Counted from the stretch's first letter, positions 44,848 to 54,519 are shown. The stretch: 64,000 nucleotides of DNA from Flectonema sp. DT1601 (GCA_964019425.1 OZ025786.1:1240001-1304000), one strand, 5' to 3'. Notes: generated from the letters alone by a model not told the origin. Made by a program: numbers and translations.

Positions 44848-45333
44848 TCAGTCTTCGTCTGATTCGCTGATATCCTTCTTCTTCTTCTTCTTCTTTTTTG
44901 ATTTTTTCTCCTTCTTACTCTTTTTACTTTTCTTTTCTTTTTTAACATTTCCTTCATCTCCTGAATGTTTGGATCTTTTAATCGAAGGAACGTCTTCACT
45001 TTCCTCACTCGCATAGTCTCCATCGTCCTCGTCCTCAGATCCCTGAGAAACCTCATCGTCTATATATTTACTGTTCTTCTTACGTTCGCGTTCCACTGCT
45101 TCATCATAAGCCTCGGGATTCTCAAATATCCACTTCTCTTGTGCCTCCTTCCTCTTTTGTGATCGAAACTTACGCAACTGTGCTAACACTCTGTCTTGTG
45201 ACTTCCCACAGAGAAGTGCTTTTCTTATGACTGACATAGCTTCTTGTTGCCACTGGTCTTCAATACTTTTAAACCCCTCAATAAGAAGTAGTTGATATTC
45301 TGGGTCTATAGTTGAAACCATCGAAAGGTCCAT
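44848..45333 (-). CDS. Small nuclear-type Lys- and Asp/Glu-rich protein
   Basis: 161 residues. The N-terminal ~85 are helical and mixed charge (PEYQLLLIEGFKSIEDQWQQ, ALLCGKSQDRVLAQLRKFRS). Then comes an acidic stretch (SEDEDDGD, EESED) and a Lys-rich tail ending SESDED, a likely nuclear or nucleolar signal. The start at 45333 (MDLSMV) follows a probable acceptor TTATACAG about 20 bases upstream, implying a 5' UTR intron or trans-splice site. No family recognised. Confidence 0.7.
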   Translation of the reverse strand: MDLSMVSTIDPEYQLLLIEGFKSIEDQWQQEAMSVIRKALLCGKSQDRVLAQLRKFRSQKRKEAQEKWIFENPEAYDEAVERERKKNSKYIDDEVSQGSEDEDDGDYASEESEDVPSIKRSKHSGDEGNVKKEKKSKKSKKEKKSKKKKKKKKDISESDED

Positions 45334-45601
45334 TGTTGATAGTTTTACCGGCTGTATAATGAAAAGAGGTTTGTTGTAAAGAGAAAACGACAACAGCAAC
45401 AACAACTACTTATCTTGATCAAATACACTATGTGGATAGCACTGACACCCTCTCTTCTATTAGTGAGGTAGGTCAACCACAAAACATTAACGAATTATGA
45501 AAAAAAAAAGAAGGAAGAAAAAAAAAAGATGAAAAGAACAAAAGAATTTTTTTTTTTTTTTTTCTTGATGATAAATGCACTGTTACCGTAATTTTTTTAA
45601 C

Positions 45602-45637
<36 letters not shown>

Positions 45638-45700
45638 TAAAAGTAAAAGTAAATAAATAAAAATAAAAGAACCGGATTCCCAACAACAAGCAGGGGAATC
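45334..45700. other. Intergenic, homopolymer-rich
   Basis: Contains a ~30-base A run; no gene supported. Confidence 0.5.
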
Positions 45701-47245
45701 TTACTTTAGAACAAGCTGTCGTTTTTTCTTAACAACACGGCGCTTAACGAGTCTACGTCTATTTGAAGGTTTAGCAGTTGACATTATTTTTTTTGGAGAT
45801 GAAATAGGCGACTCGTTCGCCGCCGCAGCAGCGGCAGCAGCAGCGCGTTCAATACGACGCTCAGCAGCTAGTCCCAAGTCATAGATCAGTGGAATAACGA
45901 GAATGTGATTTTGTGTAGATGATGATGTCAGCCAACGTCCTAAACGTGGTTCTCTTGAAACTGCAACAATTAAATGACTTCCATCTCGTGTGCAGTGAAT
46001 CCAGTTAACAATTCCAGTGACTGGGATATTGCTGTGGAGTTTTATTTTGTTAAGAGTCGATGCATCGGTTGGTACAAATTCACCTGATGTCTGTGTTGAG
46101 TCGCACAATCTCCAAAAGTTTAATGATCCTCCGTACCCTCCAGTGACTGCGAAGTCTGAATAAGGAACACTTGCAATCGCTAAAATTGAATTTGGTTGAG
46201 AAGATGCTGCCGGGTTTGTTGATCCAATTTCAGAACAGATCTCCTCGGGACTCATATTTTGTTGTAAACCATCGCCATCACCACTCCAACCAATACCGTG
46301 AGTGGTAGTAACAGTATCAATTGGTCTTCTTTTCTGATTATCATACAGCTTTACTGCTCCATTAGCACATCCAACTAAAAACCTACTATCAGCCATAAAG
46401 GTACCGCATTCTACAGTAGATCCAGCATCATTGAATACGAGTTGAGTTCCTTTTTCAATTTTAAATAATCGAAGAGTACGATCATCACCTGTTGTGAGTG
46501 CTTCTTCTTTAAAACAACCAGTGACACTTGTCATTCTACCAGTGTGACCGAAGAAGGTATCAATAAGTACTCCGTCCTCAGCATGCCAAACTTTTAAAGT
46601 TCTATCAGCAGAAGAACTGAGAAGAGTATTTCTTGATAGACGAAATGAAAGTCCGGTAACAGCACCACGATGGCCTTCTAGAGTGTGAAGTTGAGTGCCT
46701 GTGGCGGCATCCCAAACGAATATTTTACCGTCTTCTGAACCTGTTGCGATTAGTTCGTCGAATTTTGTAGCTGCTTGATGCATTGAATTACGATCACCTC
46801 TGACGTTAATTCCTGAAGCCTCTTGCGCTACTTTAGTCATAGCAATGGAAAGGACCTTTCCGGTGTGTCTTCCCATTAGTTGCCAGTCAGTCCGAGATGT
46901 GAAATTAGATCGAAAAACGTTTCCATTTTTATCTCCATACCAAATCCATTGAGAGTCTGCAGTGCAGCAACAAGCAGTTGGAGCCCCACGCGCGCAAGGT
47001 AAAATAATCGGATCACTGACTACAGCTGAATCAGCGAGAGATTTTTGATCCCGACCACCAACTTTTAGTGCTTCCATTCGAAGTTTTTCACCCATTAATA
47101 TATCGTCTTCTGCTTCTTTTCCCATTTCAATTCCCTCCATTGGATGTGGTCCATCTAACTCATCGCCGCTGTTGTCGAGTTCGAGGATTGGAGCCGCACT
47201 TTTCTTCTTAACTACCTTCCGGCGTCGTACTATCTTTTTTACCAT
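45701..47245 (-). CDS. RRP9: U3 snoRNP WD40 protein RRP9/U3-55K
   Basis: WD40 propeller protein of the U3 snoRNP, needed for 18S rRNA processing in the nucleolus. 514 residues, one exon. Repeats include ATGSEDGKIFVWDAATGTQL, HRGAVTGLSFR, SSSADRTLKVWHAEDG, GDDRTLRLFKIEKGTQLVF and GYGGSLNFWRL, and the family's last blade (EPRLGRW...ILVIPL). Basic N-terminal (VRRRKVVKKK) and C-terminal (RRRLVKRRVVKKK) tails fit nucleolar targeting. Compared with animal RRP9 there are inserts near residues 150 and 310. A clustered Ala run (~475) is encoded by a GCN repeat. Start ATG 47245 after an A-rich leader. Confidence 0.85.
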   Translation of the reverse strand: MVKKIVRRRKVVKKKSAAPILELDNSGDELDGPHPMEGIEMGKEAEDDILMGEKLRMEALKVGGRDQKSLADSAVVSDPIILPCARGAPTACCCTADSQWIWYGDKNGNVFRSNFTSRTDWQLMGRHTGKVLSIAMTKVAQEASGINVRGDRNSMHQAATKFDELIATGSEDGKIFVWDAATGTQLHTLEGHRGAVTGLSFRLSRNTLLSSSADRTLKVWHAEDGVLIDTFFGHTGRMTSVTGCFKEEALTTGDDRTLRLFKIEKGTQLVFNDAGSTVECGTFMADSRFLVGCANGAVKLYDNQKRRPIDTVTTTHGIGWSGDGDGLQQNMSPEEICSEIGSTNPAASSQPNSILAIASVPYSDFAVTGGYGGSLNFWRLCDSTQTSGEFVPTDASTLNKIKLHSNIPVTGIVNWIHCTRDGSHLIVAVSREPRLGRWLTSSSTQNHILVIPLIYDLGLAAERRIERAAAAAAAAANESPISSPKKIMSTAKPSNRRRLVKRRVVKKKRQLVLK

Positions 47246-48066
47246 TTTCTTTCTTTCTTTTTTTTTTTTTTTCCTTTTTTAAATTTACGAAATGATGGTC
47301 CTGGTTGAATTTTAATATTAAAAAAAAGTTTTTCCAAAAAAAAAACCTGATGGTTCTACCATCAACAGCACTCTACAAGTTATCATTTCAAGGCTTTAAG
47401 AGAGCACCCCAGTCTGCTATATAAATAGATATGCATGAATTAGCTCACAGTAATTTAAACGGTATCAGTAGTACAGGGAGATACCCCCACAGAGATAGCT
47501 GCAAAATTAGCTTTTCTTTTCTTTTTTTTTTTTTTTTTTTCTCCCGAAGACACGAAACACAAGCAAAATAACAACAAAATGAAAACGGTCATCGTGGTAA
47601 TCGAGGAATCGGAGGAATCGAAAAAGAAAAAAAAAAAAAAACAGGCAAACTGCTTTCCTGAACTGACTAGATAACAACAAGGGAACGCAAACGCGGTGAA
47701 GGGAAGAAACGAATGCCGTCATCACTTTCTTTGAAATATTGCAGTTACAGAACAGTGAGAGTTGTTGTTTGTCTTTTTTTTTTTTTTTGAAAAACTTTTT
47801 TTTTTTTTTTTGCTGCTTGACTAGAGAATACAATGAACGAAATGCTGCGACATAGAAGTTTCAAACCGCGCAAAAATCCGTTCTTTTTTTATTTTTTTTC
47901 TCCCTCTTAACGTTTTTTTTTTTTTTTTTTCAATGTCTGTAATTAGCCTGGTATGTATTAACCTTTTACTATACCATCGTAATCACCATATGTTTGAAAT
48001 AGGGACAACAACGTCTAATGATATCCTACTGGGCAGGTTTTCTGCTCAGAAATATAAATTATAACC
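47246..48066. other. Intergenic, homopolymer-rich
   Basis: A/T runs; no supported gene. The flavodoxin-like gene's stop overlaps a weak donor (CA|GTGAGG), so a very short extra exon near 48030 is possible but not adopted. Confidence 0.45.
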
Positions 48067-49171
48067 TCACTGCTTCATCGCAGAGGCGTATTCTACAGAA
48101 GAGGAGGCAAGTTCACTGCACGCGGTCCAGCCGTCGTGGAGGGATGAGAGAGTTTTTTGCCAATCTTCAACAGATCTATCGCTGAATGTTCCAGAGAATG
48201 GAATGTAGGATGTTTCTTCATCACACCAAAGTTCCATAGTGAGGATAACTTGAAGTGTGGATGGTAATCTAAATAGAACACAATTATTCATTCCTTCTGA
48301 TCGAAGGTGCGATATCATCTTTTTGGGAATTTCAGATTGCAGTTTTGTAAACTGTTTTACCGCATCTTCCGACTTAAGTGTTGCTACAAAACATTTATTC
48401 TTACTACCGCGACCAGAACTTCCCATAGGTGATACTGGATTACTATATGTCACACGTGGTGCTTTCATAATTGATGGAAGTAGTTCGAGGAGCTTTGCTT
48501 TCCAAGGCTCGACAACAAGTTCGAGTCCGACACCATCATCGGCTTCACCTCTTTCGATGATGCGAGTTCCACCCAGTTCATGCAATCGGGTATCTAAATT
48601 GCGACCAAATCCACAAAAACTAGAGTAGTTCTGATCACCCAAACATAAAACACCGAACTTGATCCCGTCCATGATCTGAGAGTCTTCTTTTGCAATATAT
48701 CTCCAAGCTTTTCTTCCATTGTCTGGGGGTTGACCATCACCACTTGTCGCTGCTACGAATATCAAAACACTAAAGGCATTCATTCCTTTTGAATATATCG
48801 CATCCAGTGACAGACATTTACTCTTTTCTGGATCACAAAGTCCCGTCTCACAAACCGCTTGAAAAACATCCTTACAGATTGCCTGGTTTTTGTTTATTAT
48901 ATAAGTTTGATTTTTTTCTCATTATAATAGTAAAAAAGAATTGGCTTTATCTTCAACTATACAGAAAAATAATGATATAACAACTGTTATTTTCTGTTTG
49001 TGCACGAAACCGTGAACCGACTTAAACTGATAAAGCTAAAGGAGGTTTACGTGTGCTGCCCAACATTCTTTTTCGTTCTTACAATACTTGTTAAATGCAA
49101 AAAAGAAAAACACGCACCTCAGCGTTCCCAGTTTGGGAAGCATACACGAATCCTATACATGGTAGGCTCAT
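48067..49171 (-). CDS. Flavodoxin-domain protein like the N-terminus of methionine synthase reductase, two exons
   Basis: FMN-binding electron-transfer protein. Exon 1 (49118-49171) encodes MSLPCIGFVYASQTGNAE, the FMN-phosphate loop. The intron 48883-49117 (235 nt, GTGCGT...CCAG) contains repeat D. Exon 2 starts AICKDVFQAVCE and contains FVAATSGDGQPPDNGRKAW, GVLCLGDQNYSSFCGFGRNL and RGEADDGVGLELVVEPW, the last closest to MTRR. The total is 289 residues. The ~140 residues after the flavodoxin fold match nothing I know, and the FAD/NADPH reductase module of MTRR and CPR is absent from the following 800 bp. It may work with a separate reductase or be a specialised flavodoxin. The exon join is well supported because it rebuilds SQTGNAE-AI. 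Confidence 0.85.
49005..49099. repeat. Repeat D, copy 2, inside an intron
   Basis: Matches 7693-7786 over ~94 bp with few differences. Located in the first intron of the flavodoxin-like gene. Confidence 0.8.
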
Positions 49172-49328
49172 GGTTTTAATTATAATTACTGAAGTGTAAA
49201 ATATTAGTTTTTAAAAAAAATATATTAAATCAGTTTTAAGAGAAACAGAGAACACCGAAGCTTTTTTTTTTTTTTTTTTTAGATTCGTGAGTTAGATTCT
49301 GGTTGCAAGTTATAAATAAGACACATCC

Positions 49329-49829
49329 TTACTGAAGATAGTTTACGGCTATTTTTGTTACGATGGCGGCTTCAATGGTTCCAACAGTTATTTCTTGTTG
49401 TGATAATTTATAAGTTTTTTTAATGTTTTCAATATCGAGTATCCCCGATAGCTGTTCCTGAGTAGATAGTAATTCCAACGAACTTCCTGACACGAGTTCC
49501 TTGACGTACGGAAGAAGTTTGTTCGTCTTATCATCGTGGAGGCAGAATATTAAATTTTTTGAATTTTCTTTAGGTCCGAACTTGGTATATGCCTGAGCGA
49601 TATTTTTTGCTGGTGAAAGTGCGAATACTATCTCGCTGTTGATGTGTTTCGTGGTCATTTTTTCATTTCGTTGTTGGGTTGAGGCGATTTCACCTGCACT
49701 CTGCAGTAGAAATAACGAATATACCATCGATGCATCAACAACACCACATGCAACCTCTCCTTTTTTTAATTTTAGCATTATATCTTTGGTATTGGTCACC
49801 CCACGAGCTAACACGAAACTGAACGACAT
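49329..49829 (-). CDS. TPRKB: KEOPS/EKC complex subunit CGI121/TPRKB
   Basis: Subunit of the KEOPS complex that makes the universal t6A37 modification in tRNA; it binds the kinase Bud32/PRPK and tRNA. 166 residues, close to the human 175. Diagnostic blocks are TKHINSEIVFALSPAKNIAQ, YTKFGPKENSKNLIFCLHDD and IKKTYKLSQQEITVGTIEAA. Start ATG 49829 (MSFSFV) just downstream of an ATT microsatellite. Stop TAA 49329. Apparently complete and intronless. Confidence 0.92.
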   Translation of the reverse strand: MSFSFVLARGVTNTKDIMLKLKKGEVACGVVDASMVYSLFLLQSAGEIASTQQRNEKMTTKHINSEIVFALSPAKNIAQAYTKFGPKENSKNLIFCLHDDKTNKLLPYVKELVSGSSLELLSTQEQLSGILDIENIKKTYKLSQQEITVGTIEAAIVTKIAVNYLQ

Positions 49830-50123
49830 TATTATTATTATTATTATTATTGCTGTCTAGAAAACAGAGACGAAAATAACCATCTGTATTCATTTATTTA
49901 ATTATTTACGAAGCCTAGGAAGTCAAAATTCAAGCTAGTCTCAACAGGGAAACATATCCATTCACGACAAGAGAACCTTAAGCTTATGACTATCTAGACC
50001 CACTGCCTACACAAGCAGACAGTGCGGCTAACACTAATTTTCCTCAAAGAGAAGGAGAAGCACATCATTAAATCAGAAAATATTTTATTTAAAATATTTG
50101 GAAGGAGAATAAGAAACAAGAGA

Positions 50124-50635
50124 ATGATAAGAAAAGAGAAATGACACTAATAAAATAAAACAAGACGAGTACACTAAACGAAAGAATCATTAATATCCAC
50201 CCAGAGGGGAATATCATTGCAGGAGGTCACTTAATAGTAAACAGAATCACAACATTAGCTGTCTTTGTTGGATGAAAACAAAATCCAAAATGTTCAAGTC
50301 AACGGAGGCGAACTTGTTTACACCAAACAAAGAGAACCGAGTGAAGGATTTCAAAAACACACTAACATGAGAAGGCTGAGTTATTTTTTTTTGTTTTTTA
50401 TTATTCACTCAGATGGATAGATTCATCTCATGCGTTAAGTAAGTTTTTCTGACACCTTAAATCTTAGGAAGTAATAAACTTGTCTGGGTAGGTAGAAACG
50501 GGGTGAGATAAAAAAAAGAAACAAGAAAAATAACGCGACAAAAATACGCTAGTTAGCGTAGAGCGGGGATTTGATACGGTACGAAATGTAGCACGGAGGG
50601 ACTTGGATAAAATAAATCAAGGGGGGTTAACACGC
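50124..50635. repeat. Long direct repeat, unit 1
   Basis: About 510 bp, nearly identical to 50802-51298 (offset 678 bp), differing mainly by short indels in T/A runs and a few substitutions. Contains the hairpin TACGCTAGTTAGCGTA at 50545-50560. No ORF. Confidence 0.9.
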
Positions 50636-50801
50636 AACAAATTAGACATGAATCATTATAACTGGATTCTGTCCACACAAAATCGCATGCTTTAAATAAA
50701 CTACCAGAGAAAGAAATGCTGTCAAGTCAAATTGACCCGGGGACCACGCACTACAGGTTGAACATCCCATGCCCTGCAGGTCGTTACAGGGGGGGGATTT
50801 G

Positions 50802-51298
50802 ATGATAAGAAAAGAGAAATGACACTAATAAAATAAAACAAGACGAGTACACTAAACGAAAGAATCATTAATATCCACTCAGAGGGGAATATCATTGCAG
50901 GAGGTCACTTAATAGTAAACAGAATCACAACATTAGCTGTCTTTGTTGGATGAAAACAAAATCCAAAATGTTCAAGTCAACGGAGGCGAACTTGTTTACA
51001 CCAAACAAAGAGAACCGAGTGAAGGATTTCAAAAACACACTAACATGAGAAGGCTGAGTTATTTTTTTGTTTTTATATTCACTCAGATGGATAGATTCAT
51101 CTCATGCGTTAAGTAAGTTTTTCTGACACCTTAAATCTTAGGAAGTAATAAACTTGTAGAAACGGGAGGTAACAAAAGAAAAAAAAAAATAACGCGACAA
51201 AAACTACGCTAGTTAGCGTAGAGGGGGGATTTGATGCGATACGAAACGTAGCACGGAGGGACTTGGATAAATAAACCACTTTTGGTTAACACTCAGAT
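50802..51298. repeat. Long direct repeat, unit 2
   Basis: Second copy of the ~500-bp unit. Hairpin CTACGCTAGTTAGCGTAG at 51204-51221. A third, truncated and more diverged piece of the same unit is at about 52470-52620. Confidence 0.9.
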
Positions 51299-51403
51299 AG
51301 ATACATTCATCTCATGCTAAAACCGGTTTAAGTTTTTCTCTCACGAAGGTCATTCACCACTACCACAGACAATCAAACAGGGTGATTGAATACTTCGTAC
51401 AAC

Positions 51404-51991
51404 TCACATCTCAGCAACAAATTCATACGTCATAGCGCTCTTTAAGTTAACTTCAAATCGTAGCTTTTTAGTAGTAGTGTGTTTGTATCCAATACTACGA
51501 TAGAATGATTCAGGAAATGGAAACGATCTGACACACCTCCAACCACAATCCTCAGCAATGCCGATTAAATCCCAGTAACAGTATGGCGGAGTTGTTTTTA
51601 GAGTCACGTGAATCCTTGTGGAGCTTGTTTTCGGTACAGCGCTAAAGAATCCTTTTAGTAGTTTTTTATTCGATTCTACCGAAAAAACACCTGTATGTGG
51701 GAAGTTAAGCACAACTATAAAAGTACCTACAACGGTTCTAAAACCGATGTAGGTACTTTTGTTTGTAAAATCACGTCCGTCGACCTTTATATCGCCGCCA
51801 TATATGCTGTAGCTTTTCAGGATTCTTCTTAATAACTTTGAGAAGGATAAGTCGCCGTCACCAACACAAAATATTGTATCCGATGGAAGGTATGGAAGTA
51901 CGACGGACATCTTCGGTTTAACACTTTTCTTGCCATTGGTTTCGATGTAATCAGGAAATTTAATCATCAAAGCTTCCATGTTAAAACTCAT
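51404..51991 (-). CDS. DUF2431 (BMT5-like) protein, copy A, with diverged core
   Basis: 195 residues. DUF2431 is the Rossmann methyltransferase-like domain of the 25S rRNA uridine methyltransferase BMT5 and of FDXACB1. Visible motifs: the glycine loop FCVGDGDLSFS, LNFPHTGV and RIHVTLKTTPPYCYWDLIGI. The first 25 residues differ from copy B. The glycine loop and the last ~85 residues are nearly identical to copy B and to the end of the giant protein, but residues ~55-110 (LLRRILKSYSIYGGDIKVDG, RTVVGTFIVVLNF) are strongly diverged, and the acidic RQTGTLEEED segment is gone. Start ATG 51991 (MSFNMEAL), just after an acceptor-like TCTTCAG; a second ATG is at 51979. Function unknown. Confidence 0.85.
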   Translation of the reverse strand: MSFNMEALMIKFPDYIETNGKKSVKPKMSVVLPYLPSDTIFCVGDGDLSFSKLLRRILKSYSIYGGDIKVDGRDFTNKSTYIGFRTVVGTFIVVLNFPHTGVFSVESNKKLLKGFFSAVPKTSSTRIHVTLKTTPPYCYWDLIGIAEDCGWRCVRSFPFPESFYRSIGYKHTTTKKLRFEVNLKSAMTYEFVAEM

Positions 51992-52733
51992 TGTAATCTG
52001 AAGAGTGAGAAGGTTTAAAAATAATAAATATCACTTTTCTTTGATCCATATCACCAAGCCCGAGTAACTGTGAAAACAATCCGAGAGTTGCATTTTTCGA
52101 TCGCATGACCTGCGAGCGACGTGATGAATAATAACTTGAGAATACAAGATTAACACTCGAAGTGAATACCGTACCGTTAGTTGAAAGAAAAGGTTGTTTT
52201 TTTTTTAATTGTTAAAATCAATTAGCTTTTTGAGACATATTAATTGAAAATAACAGGACCAAGAGAGGAAGAAATTACAAATAAATAAAAATAAAATAAT
52301 TGATATGTCGAAACCGACTGAGAGCATCCTTGAAAGGACACAGAGAGAGAGAGGTCCTCCTTCGACCTCACGAGCGAACCCGGGGACCATGCACTACAGG
52401 TTGAGCAACCCATGCCCTGCAGGTCGTTACAGCTTGAAAACATTAATGGATTAACGGGAAATTTAATAAAATTGTCTGGGTAGGTAGAAACGGGGGGTGA
52501 GATAAAAAAAGAAAAGGAAGAATAACACGACAAAAACACGCTAGTTCGTAGCGTGGAAGGGGGAAATTTGATACGATACGAAAAGATTTATCTGAGAAGG
52601 GGGAACTTTGATACGATACGAAAGGGGGAGGGGAAAACAGCGGATCCAAAGTTGGATTGCTGAATGAATCACACGAAGGTCATTCACCACTACCACAGAC
52701 AATCAAACAGGGTGATTGAATACTTCGTACAAC
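51992..52733. other. Duplicated 5' flank of copy A and degraded repeat unit
   Basis: 51995-52372 is nearly identical to 53305-53690 upstream of copy B. It then breaks into the CACTACAGG...GTCGTTACAG block and a truncated third piece of the ~500-bp repeat (hairpin CACGCTAGTTCGTAGCGTG at 52537-52555). 52672-52745 repeats the 3' flank at 51342-51415. Confidence 0.8.
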
Positions 52734-53291
52734 TCACATCTCAGCAACAAATTCATACGTCATAGCGCTCTCTAAGTTAACTCCAAATCGTAGCTTTTTA
52801 GTAGTAGTGTGTTTGTATCCAATACTACGATAGAATGATTCAGGAAATGGAAACGATCTGACCCACTTCCAACCACAATCTTTAGCAATGCCGATTAAAT
52901 CCCAGTAACAGTATGGCGGAGTTGTTTTTAGAGTCACGTGAATCCTTGTGAAGCTTGTTTTAGGAACAGCGCTAAAGAATCCTTCTAGAAGGTCCTCATT
53001 CGAATCTATCGATAAATCTTCTTCTTCAAGTGTACCTGTTTGTCTAACACCCGTATGTGGGAAGTTAAACACAATGTAATCATAATCACTGGTGTAGATA
53101 CTACTGTCTGTGGCATCGCATCCGTCGGACTTTATATCGCAGGCAGTTATGTTGTCACTCTTCAGATGTTTTCTTAATGAGTTTGAGAAGGAGAAGTCGC
53201 CGTCACCGACACAAAATATTTTATCCGATGGAAGGTATGGAATATCACTGGATAGGATGCAATCACGAAGTAATATAGTCAAAGCTTCCAT
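52734..53291 (-). CDS. DUF2431 (BMT5-like) protein, copy B
   Basis: 185 residues from ATG 53291 (MEALTILLR). That start was chosen because an acceptor-like TCTTCAG at 53305-53311 separates it from a low-complexity upstream frame, as in copy A. From YLPSDKIFCVGDGDFSFSNS to YEFV it differs from the C-terminal domain of the giant gene product at only about a dozen of ~165 residues, so it arose by recent duplication or conversion. Motifs: GDGDFSFS loop, DYIVFNFPHTG and RIHVTLKTTPPYCYWDLIGI. In known DUF2431 enzymes the loop binds S-adenosylmethionine and NFPH is the family signature. It ends MTYEFVAEM like copy A; the giant gene ends EFVW. Confidence 0.87.
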   Translation of the reverse strand: MEALTILLRDCILSSDIPYLPSDKIFCVGDGDFSFSNSLRKHLKSDNITACDIKSDGCDATDSSIYTSDYDYIVFNFPHTGVRQTGTLEEEDLSIDSNEDLLEGFFSAVPKTSFTRIHVTLKTTPPYCYWDLIGIAKDCGWKWVRSFPFPESFYRSIGYKHTTTKKLRFGVNLESAMTYEFVAEM

Positions 53292-53638
53292 GCTATTGCA
53301 ACCTGAAGAGTGAGAAGGTTTAAAAATAATAAATATCACTTTTCTTTTTGATCCATATCACCAAGCCCGAGTAACTGTGAAAACAATCCGAGAGTTGCAT
53401 TTTTCGATCGCATGACCTGCGAGCGACGTGATGAATAATAACTTGAGAATACAAGATTAACACTCGAAATGAATACCGTACCGTTAGTTGACAGAAAAGG
53501 TTGTTTTTTTTTTTTTTTTAAATTGTTAAAATCAATTAGCTTTTTTGAGACATATTAATTGAAAATAACAGGACCAAGAGAGGAAGAAATTACAAATAAA
53601 TAAAAATAAAATAATTGATACGTCGAAACCGACTGAGA

Positions 53639-53690
53639 GCATCCTTGAAAGGACACAGAGAGAGAGAGAGAGGTCCTCCTTCGAGGATGC
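53639..53690. repeat. Hairpin with (AG)n loop upstream of copy B
   Basis: GCATCCTTGAAAGGAC pairs with GTCCTCCTTCGAGGATGC around an AG repeat. It recurs in variant form at 54297-54338 and, with its right arm truncated, at 52322-52372. Confidence 0.75.
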
Positions 53691-54296
53691 TTTTTTTTGT
53701 TTTTTTTTTCATTTCACGTGTCCACATCCGTAATTTTTTTCTAGGTGCTACTTTGAAAATCTTTTTTTTTTCTTTTTTTTTTTTTTTTTGGACAAACCCT
53801 TAATTACACGCAAAATATTACTGAAAATTGTCGGATTTCAATGTAAAAATTTTCCGAAATGGACAGCAACAAAAAATAAAAAATAAAATAAAATAAAATC
53901 CAGCACTTCTCAAGTACAAGTTGCTACATCACAACACACCCCTCCTGCCAAGAGGACACTAAGCGTAAATTTGTTGGTGACATAAGTTGAGGCTGAATGA
54001 AGAATGTACCCCATTTCCTTTTCTTTCTTTCTTTTTTTTCTTTTTTTTTTCTTTCGGATTAATTAGCCTTAAAGATTCGCTAATACAGAGAGTAGGTAGA
54101 AAATAAAATATTTTTATTTATTTACGAAGCCTAGGAAGCCAAAAGCCAGGAAAAGTTCACAGGGTAACAGTTATATCGCTACCAGCAACCGTGAGACTTT
54201 CACAGTCGATTAGAGACGTAGAATAACCTGAAACAAATAAAAATAAAATAAAATAAAATAAAATAAAATAATTGATACGTCGAAACCGACTGAGGG

Positions 54297-54338
54297 TATC
54301 CTTGAAAGGACAGAGACACGTCCTCCTTCGAGGATACG
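54297..54338. repeat. Variant of the same hairpin
   Basis: GTATCCTTGAAAGGAC and GTCCTCCTTCGAGGATAC: relative to 53639-53690 the second base pair changed from C:G to T:A on both arms, so pairing is kept. Confidence 0.75.
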
Positions 54339-54510
54339 TTATTTTTTTTTTCACACTAAAAAAAATAATAAAAAAAAATTAAAAAAATGATCTAAAAAGG
54401 AATTAACCTCGTCGTGTACATTGCTTAAAAGCATAGCAGGAAAGTGATGGTTTTTTTGTTTTTTTGTTTTGTTTTTGCTTGTCACAAAAAACATTTTATA
54501 AAAGATAAAA

Positions 54511-54519
54511 TAAAATAGA
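54511..54519. repeat. Left 9-bp target-site duplication of the MULE
   Basis: TAAAATAGA, identical to 57773-57781. Confidence 0.9.

Larger units (their letters stand above)
49830..51403. other. Repeat-filled intergenic region
   Basis: Dominated by the direct repeat pair 50124-50635 / 50802-51298. A 23-bp block TTTACGAAGCCTAGGAAG at ~49905 recurs at ~54122. The block CACTACAGGTTGA...CCCTGCAGGTCGTTACAG at ~50748-50790 recurs at 52388-52432. No gene supported. Confidence 0.7.
53292..54519. other. 5' flank of copy B plus hairpin repeats up to the MULE
   Basis: 53305-53690 is the duplicated 5' flank ending in the hairpin at 53639-53690. A second, variant hairpin is at 54297-54338, preceded by ATAAA(T) repeats. 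No gene supported. Confidence 0.7.

Noticed and set aside
45701-45710. Possible extra exon after the RRP9 stop (AAA|GTAAGA)
   Set aside because: No downstream acceptor gives a coding-like continuation, and the protein already has the full propeller and basic tail.
52370-52435. Second tRNA-like block (GGTTGAGCAACC...CCGGGTTCG on the minus strand)
   Set aside because: It resembles a D arm joined to a T arm, but the anticodon arm is missing and the B box is imperfect; not called as a tRNA or SINE.
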